A stretch of DNA of 64,000 nucleotides. Origin: Ktedonobacter racemifer DSM 44963 (GTDB lineage Bacteria; Chloroflexota; Ktedonobacteria; Ktedonobacterales; Ktedonobacteraceae). Numbering within the stretch: position 1 is the stretch's first letter; the number at the start of each line of letters is the position of its first letter. Positions 33,739-42,620 of this stretch are shown one piece after another. The translations under genes were made by a program, and so were the position numbers. The stretch spans positions 2,889,481-2,953,480 of the forward strand of contig NZ_ADVG01000001.1 in the NCBI RefSeq assembly GCF_000178855.1, read 5' to 3'. Below the pieces are notes generated by a model, which was given only the letters and a program-made list of their open reading frames with translations, searched no databases and had not been told where the DNA came from.

Positions 33739-35498
33739 TGCAAGAGGAACCACACCTGGAATGGGTGCGTGCCGAAGATGATCTCCTGGATCATCTTCGG
33801 CACGCACCCATTCCAGGCAAGCTACCAGCCTATAGCTCGGTCATCATTGTGGGGGCCGGTCCAACCGGGCTGGCTGCCGCCAATCTCCTGGGCCTGCTTG
33901 GCGTCTCGACACTGCTCATAGAGCGCAACGAGGGGCTCTGCACGTTTCCACGCGCCATTTCAATTGACGACGAGGGGTTGCGCATCTGCCAGGCCATAGG
34001 ACTACGCGATGCGCTTCTGCCCTCTATGCGCCTGGGGACAGAGGCACACTATCTCTCAGGACCTCATCTCCTCGCGCGCGTGGCCCCCACTCAGCAGCGC
34101 AATGGCTTCCCCTTGATCTCTACCTTTCACCAGCCAACCTTTGAGCAGGCCCTGCTCCAGGGGCTTGCACGCTTCCCACATGTGCATATCTGCTTCCAGC
34201 ATGAACTGCTCACCTTTAGACAGGACGAGAACGAGGTCTTGCTCACCCTACGTACACCAGGCGAGCAGCAGGTCCAGGTGCGATGCGCCTTCTTACTGGC
34301 CTGTGATGGAGGGCGTAGCCCCGTACGCCATGCCCTCGCACTCATCATGCACGCCCCCTCCTTAAGTCAGGCACTTCTCCCCCTGGCAGCCAGACTGAGG
34401 AAACCAGTACAGGCAAGACAGGCCCCCCAGCGCTGGCTGGTCGTGGATTGTGTCGAGGACGATGATCCCGCGAACGCCATTATTTTCTTCTGCAATCCCA
34501 CACGGCCCGCGGTGACGGTACCCGCGCCCGCTCAGGGCCGCCGCTGGGAGTTTATGCTGCACCCGCAGGAACAGAGCGAGGATATGCTACGCGAGGAGCG
34601 CATCCAGGCGCTTATTAGGCAATCGCGGCTAGCCCAGCGACACTGGTCCTCGGGGAAGCCAGCACAGATCTCTCGCAAAGCGGTCTACACCTTCTATGCG
34701 ACCATGACCTCACGCCTCGCTCATCATCGCGTCTTCCTGCTCGGCGATGCCGCGCACCTGATGCCGCCCTTTGGTGGACAGGGCATGAATAGCGGCCTGC
34801 GCGATGTACATAATCTCTGCTGGAAGGTCGCGCTCGTCCTCCAGCGGCGCGCGGGTCAGTCGATCCTCGCCAGCTACCAGGGCGAGCGTGTGCCACACAT
34901 CCGCGAGATGATTCTCTTCTCCTCCACCCTGGGCAAAATCATCATGCCCACCAACCGCCTGGTCGCACTACTACGCGATCTCCTCCTGCGGGGAGTCATA
35001 GCACGCATCTCGGCGTTTACGGAGAGTCTACGCGAGATGCGCGTCAAACCGCAGCCCCGCTATAGCCAGGGACTCATCCTGTCTACACGCCTGCCAGGTT
35101 TTCGCCATGTCCCTGGCTCCTACCTACCCCAACCTCAGATGCTCACCCGCGCACATCAGCCCCTGGCCCTCGATGACCTGCTTGGTCCGGGTTTTAGCCT
35201 CATCCGGCTCGCCCCCGAGGAGGACCTGGTGGGGGCCCCCTTGCAGCACCCGGCCTGGTCACGCCTTAAGCCTCGCTATATCGTGCTCGTTCCGCGCTTG
35301 CGCCACGTCCCCTCAAAGCAGTACTTCTCACCCCATATCACACCAGCCTATGATCTTGATGGCTCCCTGCAGGCCCTCTTTCAGGGACGACACGATCTCT
35401 ACCTACTGGTGCGCCCTGACCGCTACATCCTCGGGGTTTTCCGCACCAACGAAGCAACCGCGTTCGCGCACCGCCTGTTACGTCTGCTGGATTTATAA
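33735..35498 (+). CDS. FAD-dependent monooxygenase (aromatic hydroxylase family)
   Basis: 587 residues; the ATG overlaps the KS-beta stop (ATGA), indicating coupling. Group A flavin monooxygenase motifs are present: VIIVGAGPTGLAAANLLG (about 36-53), the ribose-binding IERNEGLCTFPRAI segment, and FLLGDAAHLMPPFGGQGMNS with the DG/GD motif, plus a C-terminal thioredoxin-like domain (VPRLRHV ... HDLYLLVRPDRYILG). Such enzymes hydroxylate aromatic polyketides using NAD(P)H and oxygen. The first 35 residues, before the FAD domain, include the 63-bp palindrome; they may be an added leader. Last gene of the operon. Confidence 0.9.
   Translation: MMQEEPHLEWVRAEDDLLDHLRHAPIPGKLPAYSSVIIVGAGPTGLAAANLLGLLGVSTLLIERNEGLCTFPRAISIDDEGLRICQAIGLRDALLPSMRLGTEAHYLSGPHLLARVAPTQQRNGFPLISTFHQPTFEQALLQGLARFPHVHICFQHELLTFRQDENEVLLTLRTPGEQQVQVRCAFLLACDGGRSPVRHALALIMHAPSLSQALLPLAARLRKPVQARQAPQRWLVVDCVEDDDPANAIIFFCNPTRPAVTVPAPAQGRRWEFMLHPQEQSEDMLREERIQALIRQSRLAQRHWSSGKPAQISRKAVYTFYATMTSRLAHHRVFLLGDAAHLMPPFGGQGMNSGLRDVHNLCWKVALVLQRRAGQSILASYQGERVPHIREMILFSSTLGKIIMPTNRLVALLRDLLLRGVIARISAFTESLREMRVKPQPRYSQGLILSTRLPGFRHVPGSYLPQPQMLTRAHQPLALDDLLGPGFSLIRLAPEEDLVGAPLQHPAWSRLKPRYIVLVPRLRHVPSKQYFSPHITPAYDLDGSLQALFQGRHDLYLLVRPDRYILGVFRTNEATAFAHRLLRLLDL
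33755..33817 (+). repeat. Perfect 29-bp-arm inverted repeat inside the start of the monooxygenase gene
   Basis: Arms of 29 bp (CCTGGAATGGGTGCGTGCCG...) around TCCTG, no mismatch. It spans codons 8-28, N-terminal to the FAD-binding domain, so it is translated. The hairpin would form 20 nt after the start codon. Confidence 0.8.
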
Positions 35499-35588
35499 AT
35501 GTTACATTCTTGAATTGGACATAACAACATGGCAAAGCTTGCTGGAAGCATCGCATCTCTGCAAACCCGTACTATGAATGAAATGCGC

Positions 35589-35636
35589 ATTTTTGTTAGT
35601 AGGGACCCGGTAAACCGGATCCCTACCAACAAAAAT
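35589..35636 (+). repeat. 22-bp-arm inverted repeat after the polyketide operon
   Basis: Arms starting ATTTTTGTTAGTAGGGACCC(GG) with two mismatches and loop TAAA. The first of two consecutive hairpins downstream of the monooxygenase. Confidence 0.6.
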
Positions 35637-35645
35637 GACATCTTA

Positions 35646-35701
35646 CATTTGTATTGTATGCTTGGCAGAGCTGCCAAGCATACAATACAAATGCTTTTTT
35701 T
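35646..35701 (+). terminator. Strong intrinsic terminator of the polyketide operon
   Basis: Perfect 23-bp arms (CATTTGTATTGTATGCTTGG...) with a 2-nt loop, followed by CTTTTTTT. Unlike most of the long palindromes here it has a clear U-tract on the plus strand. Confidence 0.8.
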
Positions 35702-35744
35702 ATAGTATTTATCAATCAGCATCGTTAAGGTTCACACATAGTCC

Positions 35745-37253
35745 CTACAGGGGCTCTTGCAGCATATGGTACAGCTTCTGTTGGCGCACCAGACCTTGCT
35801 GATAGATACTGCCCAGCTTCGCATCTGGTGTCTTGCTCTCCCCGAGGTTGGGTTTGACCTTTGTGATATCCTCGATCAGGCCCAGCGCCTCAAGCGCCAG
35901 CAGGGCTGCACCACGCGAGGAGGCTTCGGAGTCACGTGAGGGATAGATCGGCGCACCAAGTGTGTCGGCTAGAATCTGCTGCATCAATGGCATACCCAGG
36001 ACCGCTCCGCCATTGCAGATCACCTGCGGCACATGCTGCTCCTCAAGCGGGAGCACGCGATGCAGCTCGTCATAGACCTGCTTTAACTGATAGGCCAGGG
36101 ATTCGATACCTGCACGCAGTAACATACCTGGCGTCGTATGCAGCGAGAGGCCCGCAATCGTCATGCGGCGCGAACCCTGCCAGCCCAGGCTGCGCTCACC
36201 CGAAATAAAGGGCAGGATCGTCAGACCATGCCCATCAGGCTCAATGGCTTGCGCAAGCTGTTCCGCTTTCTTGAGATCCTCCAGCCTCAGCGTGTCTCGC
36301 AACCAGGCGAGCACGTTCCCGCCCTGGCTCAAGGCCCCTCCGACAACGGCTCGCTTGCCATCGACCAGGTAGAGCCACAGACCCATGGAGGGAACGACCT
36401 GCTCCGGCTCCACGATGGTGCGAATCGCGCTGGAGGTGCCCATCGTCAAGGCCCAGCGCCCCAGCGTTGTCGCGCCTGAGCCGACATTCGCCACCGCGCC
36501 ATCGCCCAGGGCGGGGAACCAGGTCACCTTTTGTAGCTGCGGCCAGCGCTGCTGATATGCGTCCGCCAGCCCTGTAATCCCATCCTTATAGTCGCCAAGC
36601 TGTGGCAACTGCCCATCTTTGATCCCTAAATATTGCACCAGTTCGCCATCCCAGGCCCGCTCACGAATATTGAGCATACCCGTGCCCGAGGCCATCGAGA
36701 GGCTACACACTGATTTGCCCAGGAACATGCGGTGCAGGTACTCACCATAGGAGATCCACCGCGTTATCCTGCTGTACACCTCTTTCTGCTCCCGCGCCAA
36801 CCAGGTTAGCTTCGCTGGCCAGTAGCTGGCATGAAAGCGGGTGCCAACGCGCTGGTGTACCTTCTGCTCGTCCAGGTGCTCGCCCAGTGTTTGCACCATC
36901 GATGCCGGGCGCGTATCCTCCCAGGTGATTACCGGTGTGAGCGCTTTATTCTGAGCATCTACGCCAACCAGGCTATGCCAGAAGGTATCCAGGGCCACGG
37001 CCTTGATCTCGCTGGCCCGCGTCCCCATCTGATACAATACCTCGTCAATGGTAGTGGCAACGACCTCCGTCAATATATCCGCATTGAGACTGGCCTCGCC
37101 ATCATGGCTGGTCGTCAATTGATACTTTTTTTGTGATCCAACGCCTGTGACTCCCTGCCCCCTGGCGTCGAAGAGCAAAGCGCGCGTCGAAGAGGTACCG
37201 ACATCAAGCGCCAGGACATATGGGGCAATATATGCTTGCTGATTCTCAATCAT
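35745..37253 (-). CDS. FGGY-family carbohydrate kinase, probably gluconokinase
   Basis: 502 residues, ATG at 37253. The family's N-terminal phosphate motif ALDVGTSSTRALLFDARGQG, the ADILTEVV-type segment, VALDTFWHSLVGVD, the central ATP-site GSGATTLGRWALTMGTSSAI and the C-terminal ICNGGAVLGMPLMQQILADT are all present. The TSSTRALLFD and DTFWHS features point to gluconokinase rather than glycerol or xylulose kinase. It phosphorylates gluconate with ATP, feeding the pentose phosphate route. No gluconate transporter or regulator is adjacent. Confidence 0.82.
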   Translation of the reverse strand: MIENQQAYIAPYVLALDVGTSSTRALLFDARGQGVTGVGSQKKYQLTTSHDGEASLNADILTEVVATTIDEVLYQMGTRASEIKAVALDTFWHSLVGVDAQNKALTPVITWEDTRPASMVQTLGEHLDEQKVHQRVGTRFHASYWPAKLTWLAREQKEVYSRITRWISYGEYLHRMFLGKSVCSLSMASGTGMLNIRERAWDGELVQYLGIKDGQLPQLGDYKDGITGLADAYQQRWPQLQKVTWFPALGDGAVANVGSGATTLGRWALTMGTSSAIRTIVEPEQVVPSMGLWLYLVDGKRAVVGGALSQGGNVLAWLRDTLRLEDLKKAEQLAQAIEPDGHGLTILPFISGERSLGWQGSRRMTIAGLSLHTTPGMLLRAGIESLAYQLKQVYDELHRVLPLEEQHVPQVICNGGAVLGMPLMQQILADTLGAPIYPSRDSEASSRGAALLALEALGLIEDITKVKPNLGESKTPDAKLGSIYQQGLVRQQKLYHMLQEPL

Positions 37254-37268
37254 AGTCTTTCATCTCTC

Positions 37269-37344
37269 AGATTAGTGATGTGGTGCGCTGTGGCAGCCTG
37301 TGGCATTGAGCAGCGTCGGGCAACTTTCACCACATCACTAATCT
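37269..37344. repeat. 17-bp-arm inverted repeat with long centre
   Basis: AGATTAGTGATGTGGTG and its exact complement flank a 42-nt centre that can form smaller hairpins. It fills the gap between the sugar kinase start and the ung stop on the minus strand. Confidence 0.6.
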
Positions 37345-37346
37345 TA

Positions 37347-38024
37347 CTATAAATTGGGCAACTGCCAGTTGATCTCTGGCTTGCCCGCTTCGCGCAGGGC
37401 TGCGTTGATGGCGGAGAAGGGACGGCTACCAAAGAAACCGTTGCGCGCCGAGAGTGGCGAGGGGTGAGCCGACTCAATGATGCGATGTTTGGTGGTGTCG
37501 ATGAGGGCCTTCTTCTTCTGGGCATAACCACCCCAGAGTACGAAGACAACCTGGTCATCCTTGGCGTTGACGCGCCGGATAATCTCGTCCGTAAACTTCT
37601 CCCAACCGTGATTCTTATGCGAATTGGGTTCGTGGGCACGCACGGTCAGTACGGCATTGAGCATCAGGATACCCTGTTCCGCCCAGGGAACCAGGTAGCC
37701 ATTGTTCGGAATTTGAAAACCGACATCATTGCGCAATTCTTTGAACATGTTGACCAGCGAGGGTGGGGGCTTAATGCCTGGACGCACCGAGAAACAGAGG
37801 CCGTGCGCCTGGTTGTTGTCGTGATAGGGGTCCTGTCCCAGCAAGAGTACATTGACTTTGTCGTAGGGGGTCAAACGCAGGGCCGAGAAGAGATCTTCTT
37901 CTGGGGGAAACACTTCATAATGAGCCCGCTCGTTATCCACGAACGCCTCTAATTTCTTGAAATAGTCCTTCTCCAGTTCGCCATTGAGCACTTCATGCCA
38001 GCTCTCAGGAATATTAATGAGCAT
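37347..38024 (-). CDS. ung: Uracil-DNA glycosylase (family 1)
   Basis: 225 residues from the ATG at 38024, the usual Ung length; the in-frame upstream part (73 codons) covers an inverted repeat and is not used. Catalytic GQDPYHDNNQAHGLCFSV (Asp of the water-activating loop), the uracil pocket Asn in VLTVRAHEPNSHK..., and HPSPLSARNGFFGSRPFS with the catalytic His are all present. It removes uracil from DNA, beginning base excision repair. A GAGGA lies about 15 nt before the ATG, somewhat far. Confidence 0.95.
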   Translation of the reverse strand: MLINIPESWHEVLNGELEKDYFKKLEAFVDNERAHYEVFPPEEDLFSALRLTPYDKVNVLLLGQDPYHDNNQAHGLCFSVRPGIKPPPSLVNMFKELRNDVGFQIPNNGYLVPWAEQGILMLNAVLTVRAHEPNSHKNHGWEKFTDEIIRRVNAKDDQVVFVLWGGYAQKKKALIDTTKHRIIESAHPSPLSARNGFFGSRPFSAINAALREAGKPEINWQLPNL

Positions 38025-38146
38025 AATGACGCTACAACATCCTCTCTTGTAATATGTCGCGATGAGTATTGATAATACCTCTACTCTACTCTTCTTTATG
38101 CTCTCTTGAATAGCGGTTACCCCCAGACGTACTATAAATATCAGAA

Positions 38147-38196
38147 TGAATGTGAGGGCCTGGTCGGGCAGATGCCCGACCAGGCCCTCACATTCA
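38147..38196. terminator. Perfect 24-bp-stem hairpin, 2-nt loop
   Basis: Arms TGAATGTGAGGGCCTGGTCG... around GA, abutting the stop codon of the minus-strand aldo/keto reductase. Terminator-like placement upstream of ung. Confidence 0.75.
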
Positions 38197-39165
38197 TCAG
38201 ACCTGGACCGGGTGTTTCTGCATGAATTGCTCAATTTGATCAAGCTCTAACTCGCTGAGACGCAGTTCGGCGGCGGGCAACAGATCCTCGATCTGGTTGG
38301 GATGCCTGGCGCCAACGATCGCACCGGTTACCGCTGGATTGCTCAAGACCCAGGCAATGGCGACGACTCCCGCCCCCACGTTATGTGGAAAGCCAATGTC
38401 TTCGGTGAGCATCTTCGCCAGCTCCAGGTTGCGCTCAAGACGGGGCGACTGGAAATCAGGGCTGTTCTTACGCCAGTCATCATCAGGCATCTGCGCGACA
38501 CGCTCTTTCGTCATGCGGCCCGAGAGCAGGCCCGAACTCATGGGCGAGTAAACGATGACGCCGATATTTTCGCGCTCGCAATAGGGTAGGAGGTCTCTCT
38601 CGGCATCGCGATTGAGCAACGAGTACGGGGGCTGTAATGTCTCCACGGGTCCGTATTTCTTACAGCGCTCCATCTGCTCAACGCTAAAGTTTGAGACACC
38701 AATGGCACGCACCTTGCCCTGCTCCTTGAGCTTTACCAGCGTGCTCCAGCCCTCTTCAATATCCTCCTCCGGTTGTGGCCAGTGGATCTGATAGAGGTCG
38801 ATGACATCCACATCCAGGCGTCTCAGGCTATCCTCTACCTCGCGCTGGATCGAGGCCGCCTTTAAACTTGGTACAATTTCGCGCCGCTCAGTCCAGGTAC
38901 GCTCACACTTGGTAAAGATATAAGGCTTCTCGCCTCGCCCCTGAAGGGCTTTGCCAACGATCTCCTCGGCATGTCCCAGACCATAGACAGCCGCCGTATC
39001 GATCCAGTTGACCCCCAGGTCAATGGCGCGATGGATGGTCGCGATTGACTCATTATCATCCTGTGAACCCCAGCCAAATTGCCAGTTGCCGCCGCCAATA
39101 GCCCAGGCACCCAGGCCAATGGGAGTGATCTCCATGCCAGTTTTTCCAAACGTTCGCGTATGCAT
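38197..39165 (-). CDS. Aldo/keto reductase
   Basis: About 322 residues from the ATG at 39165 (AAGAAGG upstream; 36 earlier codons are open but not homologous). The NADPH-dependent (beta/alpha)8 barrel family is marked by GLGAWAIGGGNWQFGWG, the tetrad residues in NWIDTAAVYGLG (Asp, Tyr), IFTKCERTW (Lys) and LYQIHWPQ (His), and RAIGVSNFSVEQMERC. It reduces aldehydes or ketones with NADPH; substrate unknown. The gene is alone between hairpins. Confidence 0.92.
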   Translation of the reverse strand: MHTRTFGKTGMEITPIGLGAWAIGGGNWQFGWGSQDDNESIATIHRAIDLGVNWIDTAAVYGLGHAEEIVGKALQGRGEKPYIFTKCERTWTERREIVPSLKAASIQREVEDSLRRLDVDVIDLYQIHWPQPEEDIEEGWSTLVKLKEQGKVRAIGVSNFSVEQMERCKKYGPVETLQPPYSLLNRDAERDLLPYCERENIGVIVYSPMSSGLLSGRMTKERVAQMPDDDWRKNSPDFQSPRLERNLELAKMLTEDIGFPHNVGAGVVAIAWVLSNPAVTGAIVGARHPNQIEDLLPAAELRLSELELDQIEQFMQKHPVQV

Positions 39166-39410
39166 GCGTTCTCTAACCTTCTTTCTAAGCACTCTCATAC
39201 CATACTGTTTTCTACACGGGGTGCTCTTCTTCCATGTTACAGATATGGGCCTATATGTCTTAACAAACGCCATATATACGTTGTTTCTGCCGCCTGCGGC
39301 GGCAAGAGGGAAAAGAAATTGGGGACTGGTGCCGTTGGCGCGAAGAATCTCCTGATGTTGGGCGTGATAGAATGAAGGACTTGATTGATCGCTAGTTATT
39401 GGAGGTTTCT
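39166..39410. other. Spacer with dispersed repeat
   Basis: Divergent spacer between the aldo/keto reductase and the aminotransferase genes. Its middle holds the repeat at 39283-39330; no ORF is supported. Confidence 0.4.
39283..39330 (+). repeat. Dispersed 48-bp repeat, copy 1
   Basis: GTTTCTGCCGCCTGCGGCGG followed by a purine-rich stretch ending GGGGACTGGT. An inverted copy lies at 51969-52019 with a few changes. Confidence 0.65.
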
Positions 39411-40664
39411 ATGCTTGATATCGAGGCGGTACGTTCTCGCTTCCCGTCACTCAATAATGAAATGGTGTTCTTTGACAATCCCGGTGGGACGCAGATCGCG
39501 CAGGATGTACTGCGCCGCATGCAACATTATTTACTCAATACCAATGCCAATCACGGCGGGGCCTTTACGACCAGCCTACGCTCAGACTCTGTGGTCTACG
39601 AGGCCCGGCAGGCCATGGCCGATTTCTTAAATGCCGCGCGCCCGGAGGAGATTGTCTTTGGGCAGAATATGACCAGCCTGACCCTCCATATCAGCAGGAG
39701 TCTTGCGCTTCTGCTCCAGCCCGGCGATGAGATCGTTGTCACGCGCCTGGACCATGACGCCAATATTGCCCCCTGGCTGCTCATCGCACGCGACCGAGGC
39801 TGCACGATCCGCTGGGTAGATATTCATCCAGAGGATTGCACGCTTGATATGCAGGACCTGGAGCGCCAGGTCACGCCGCGTACAAAGCTGGTGGCCATTG
39901 GCTACGCCTCAAACGCCGTGGGGACCATCAACGATGTCAAGCGGGCCATTGAACTGGCTCACCAGGCTGGCGCGCTCTGCTTTATCGATGCCGTTCAATA
40001 TGCGCCGCATCGCTTTATCGATGTGCAGGAGCTCGATTGTGATCTGCTGGCTTGCTCAGGCTACAAGTTCTTTGGCCCGCATATTGGTATCCTCTATGGA
40101 AAGTATGAGCTGCTGCAAAAGCTGGAGGCCTACAAGGTCCGTCCCGCCGATAATGAGCCTCCCGAAAAATTCGAGACGGGCACGCAGAGCTTTGAGTCTA
40201 TTGCGGGCCTGTTGGGTTGCCTGGAGTACCTGGCCTGGCTTGGCACGACCTTTGGCGCCTCGTTCACGCATCAGCACCAGGAGCTACTCACCGGTCGGCG
40301 CCTGGCCCTACGCCAGGCCATGGAGGTCATCAATGCCTACGAAAGCGAGCTGAGCCAGACCATCTTGCAGGCGCTGACACCACTGCCCGGCCTCAAGCTC
40401 TATGGCATTGCCGATCCCCAACGATTGCAAGAGCGCGTTCCCACCTTCTCCTTCTCTCTGGAAGGCTGGCGGCCACGCGAGCTAGCGGAACAGCTCGCCG
40501 TCGAGCATTTCAACGTCTGGGACGGCAACTACTACGCCGTTGAAGTGATGACGCGCCTGGGCCTGGAAGAACAGGGCGGCCTCCTCCGCGTTGGCCTCGC
40601 CCACTACAACACTCATACAGAGATCGAGCGCCTGGGCCGCGCACTCAGCGCACTAAAAAAATAA
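39411..40664 (+). CDS. Cysteine desulfurase-like class V aminotransferase
   Basis: 417 residues from the ATG at 39411 with GGAGG about 6 nt before. A PLP-dependent class V fold is shown by the N-terminal FFDNPGGTQIA, GQNMTSLTLHISRSLALLL, RLDHDANIAPW and the PLP lysine in DLLACSGYKFFGPH, then the C-terminal GGLLRVGLAHYNTHTEIERL. It most resembles the desulfurase-like SufS/CsdA subfamily in which sulfur transfer is presumed, but no suf/isc gene is near and the conserved active Cys loop was not identified by eye. Confidence 0.85.
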   Translation: MLDIEAVRSRFPSLNNEMVFFDNPGGTQIAQDVLRRMQHYLLNTNANHGGAFTTSLRSDSVVYEARQAMADFLNAARPEEIVFGQNMTSLTLHISRSLALLLQPGDEIVVTRLDHDANIAPWLLIARDRGCTIRWVDIHPEDCTLDMQDLERQVTPRTKLVAIGYASNAVGTINDVKRAIELAHQAGALCFIDAVQYAPHRFIDVQELDCDLLACSGYKFFGPHIGILYGKYELLQKLEAYKVRPADNEPPEKFETGTQSFESIAGLLGCLEYLAWLGTTFGASFTHQHQELLTGRRLALRQAMEVINAYESELSQTILQALTPLPGLKLYGIADPQRLQERVPTFSFSLEGWRPRELAEQLAVEHFNVWDGNYYAVEVMTRLGLEEQGGLLRVGLAHYNTHTEIERLGRALSALKK

Positions 40665-40718
40665 TCGTAAAAATACTATGCGGTTGGCGCGCCAACCGCA
40701 TAGTATTTTTACGATTAT
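40661..40718. terminator. Perfect 58-bp palindrome between convergent genes
   Basis: Two 29-bp arms (ATAATCGTAAAAATACTATG...) meet at GCGCGC with no loop or mismatch, three bases before the stop of the minus-strand gene. The plus-strand stop overlaps its edge. Bidirectional terminator placement. Confidence 0.8.
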
Positions 40719-40721
40719 AAC

Positions 40722-42608
40722 TTACTCTCCCAGGGCTTCGAGCAGCATATCGCCTTCTTCGGGCGAGACGCGGCCTTCGGCGATCATGCGTAGGATCGCC
40801 AGGCGCTCCTGCTCGACATTCACTGGGGCCTTGGGGGTACCAACCTTCTCCTCTTCTTCAACCTCACCAGCAGCCACGGGCACCTCAGGCATGCTCCGCT
40901 CATCGGGTGCCTCAAAGTCCTCCAGGTGCTCCAGGTCTGGTTCCTCGACCTCTAAATCCTCCAGGTGACTTCGAGGAGGTGCAGGAGGAGCAGGTGCTAC
41001 GGGAGGCGCCGGGGGAACGGGGGCCTGCGGCGGAGTTGGCGGCGCTGGAGGTGTAGGTGGTGTAGGCGGTGTAGGCGGTACGGGAATTTGCAGGTTTCTC
41101 AGAGCCTGCTCTACCGCGTCCAGTGCTCCATAGACGCCTTCCGCTGTGGCCTTGCGCGCCTGGTCCATGATACGCTCCAGGCGACCACGATCCATATGCC
41201 ATTCGCGATTATTGATGCGTATATTCACGCGCTCAGCCTGCCTGCTGGCTCGGCGTGACATACGCTCGGCCATGCGTTCCTGCTTCTCGGCGAAACCGCG
41301 TGCCCGGCGCATCTGCTCCTCGTTTGTCTGCGCGAGGGCGTCATTGACCATGCGCGAGATATCATGGCCGAGCTCCTGGCCCATACGCGCCATCTCAGAG
41401 GAGAAGTCGCTCCAATCCCACACGCCCGCCGCGCTACTGCTGCTACGCGGATCTTCGTTGCCACGCAACCTGAGATCTCCACCCACATGCAGATCTAGAT
41501 GCGCCGATCCATTGCCATAGACCAGGTTTACCTGGTTGCCAGTCCGGCTCGCGACCACGGCGCGTCCACTGATATCACCTCCGACAAATGCGCGTAGGGT
41601 CAGGTCAGGCTGAGGTGGCAGAGTGACGGCGGCATCGCCTCCCACGTGCATTTGAGCCACACTATCCGGCGGAAAACTAGCGTGCAAGTCAAGGTCTCCA
41701 CCGATATTTCCGGCTTTGATGCTTCTCTGAATGGCTTTGAGTGAAGCGTCGCCTCCAACCTCGCTAAAGGCCAGGTCTCCTATAACGCTGATCACATCTA
41801 GGTCGGCGCCAATCACGCCCAGCTTCGCCTCACCTGAGATACCACGCAGCGCGCAATCGCCATTGACGTTCCCCACCTGGAGCTGTGAGGCCCCTTTGAC
41901 CTCAAGATCCCCACCGACATTACCAACCGTAATCTCGCCATTCCCCGCGGTTGAGGCATCACCTCCGACGTTGTTGACCTGTAAGCTTAAGAAGCCCTTA
42001 ACATTGAGATCGCCACCAACATCTGCCAGCCGCAACGCGCCATCGATACCTGTAGCACTAAAATCGCCCGCACACTGGCGTGCGCTCACTTCACCTACCG
42101 CCCTGATCTCCACGTCGCCCGCGACCTCTTGCAGTTCGACCAGGCGCGCGATATCACATTCCAGGCTACCCTGGATCGCGCCCTCAGCCCGTAGGGTCGC
42201 GACATTATGGATTTCAACGTCGCCTTGTACATCTCTTAAGGTGACGTCTCCGTGCACTTCGCTGACCTCAAGATTGCCTTCGATACTTTCGAGATACGCC
42301 TCGGTATGAATTTTTGTCACCTCGACATCGCCGCCCATCCGGCGCAGATCCACGCGTTGCACCTCACTTACCTGCGTGTCTCCATGCGCGTTGCTGATCT
42401 CGATTGAACTCTCATAGGGGACCCATAGCTCAAGGTCGTCAGAACTGCCACTGATGGTCAGCGTGTCCCCCTCGGATTGCACACTCTCAACATGTCCATC
42501 CGCCTCCAGCTTGATGTTTTGCTCGCCCCAGCCACGCACACTTACATCATTCCAAATGTCTATAAGAACGATACGCTGGATGCCGTTTGCCGCGAATGTC
42601 TGCTCCAT
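40722..42608 (-). CDS. DUF4097-like beta-helix protein with poly-Pro and SHOCT-like end
   Basis: 628 residues, AGGAG 7 nt before the ATG. The first about 350 residues are a run of short beta-repeats of the type GDVEVTKIHTEAYLESIEGN with recurring GGD (GGDLEVKGASQLQ), as in DUF4097 adhesin-like beta-helices. A charged, Arg-rich helical region follows (RRASRQAERVNIRINNREW), then a Pro-rich segment of PPTPP repeats (about 520-560), and a final SHOCT-like helix pair (RLAILRMIAEGRVSPEEGDM). No signal peptide is seen. It is the last gene of a three-gene operon with two small regulators; function unknown. Confidence 0.72.
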   Translation of the reverse strand: MEQTFAANGIQRIVLIDIWNDVSVRGWGEQNIKLEADGHVESVQSEGDTLTISGSSDDLELWVPYESSIEISNAHGDTQVSEVQRVDLRRMGGDVEVTKIHTEAYLESIEGNLEVSEVHGDVTLRDVQGDVEIHNVATLRAEGAIQGSLECDIARLVELQEVAGDVEIRAVGEVSARQCAGDFSATGIDGALRLADVGGDLNVKGFLSLQVNNVGGDASTAGNGEITVGNVGGDLEVKGASQLQVGNVNGDCALRGISGEAKLGVIGADLDVISVIGDLAFSEVGGDASLKAIQRSIKAGNIGGDLDLHASFPPDSVAQMHVGGDAAVTLPPQPDLTLRAFVGGDISGRAVVASRTGNQVNLVYGNGSAHLDLHVGGDLRLRGNEDPRSSSSAAGVWDWSDFSSEMARMGQELGHDISRMVNDALAQTNEEQMRRARGFAEKQERMAERMSRRASRQAERVNIRINNREWHMDRGRLERIMDQARKATAEGVYGALDAVEQALRNLQIPVPPTPPTPPTPPAPPTPPQAPVPPAPPVAPAPPAPPRSHLEDLEVEEPDLEHLEDFEAPDERSMPEVPVAAGEVEEEEKVGTPKAPVNVEQERLAILRMIAEGRVSPEEGDMLLEALGE

Positions 42609-42620
42609 AATAATGCTCCT

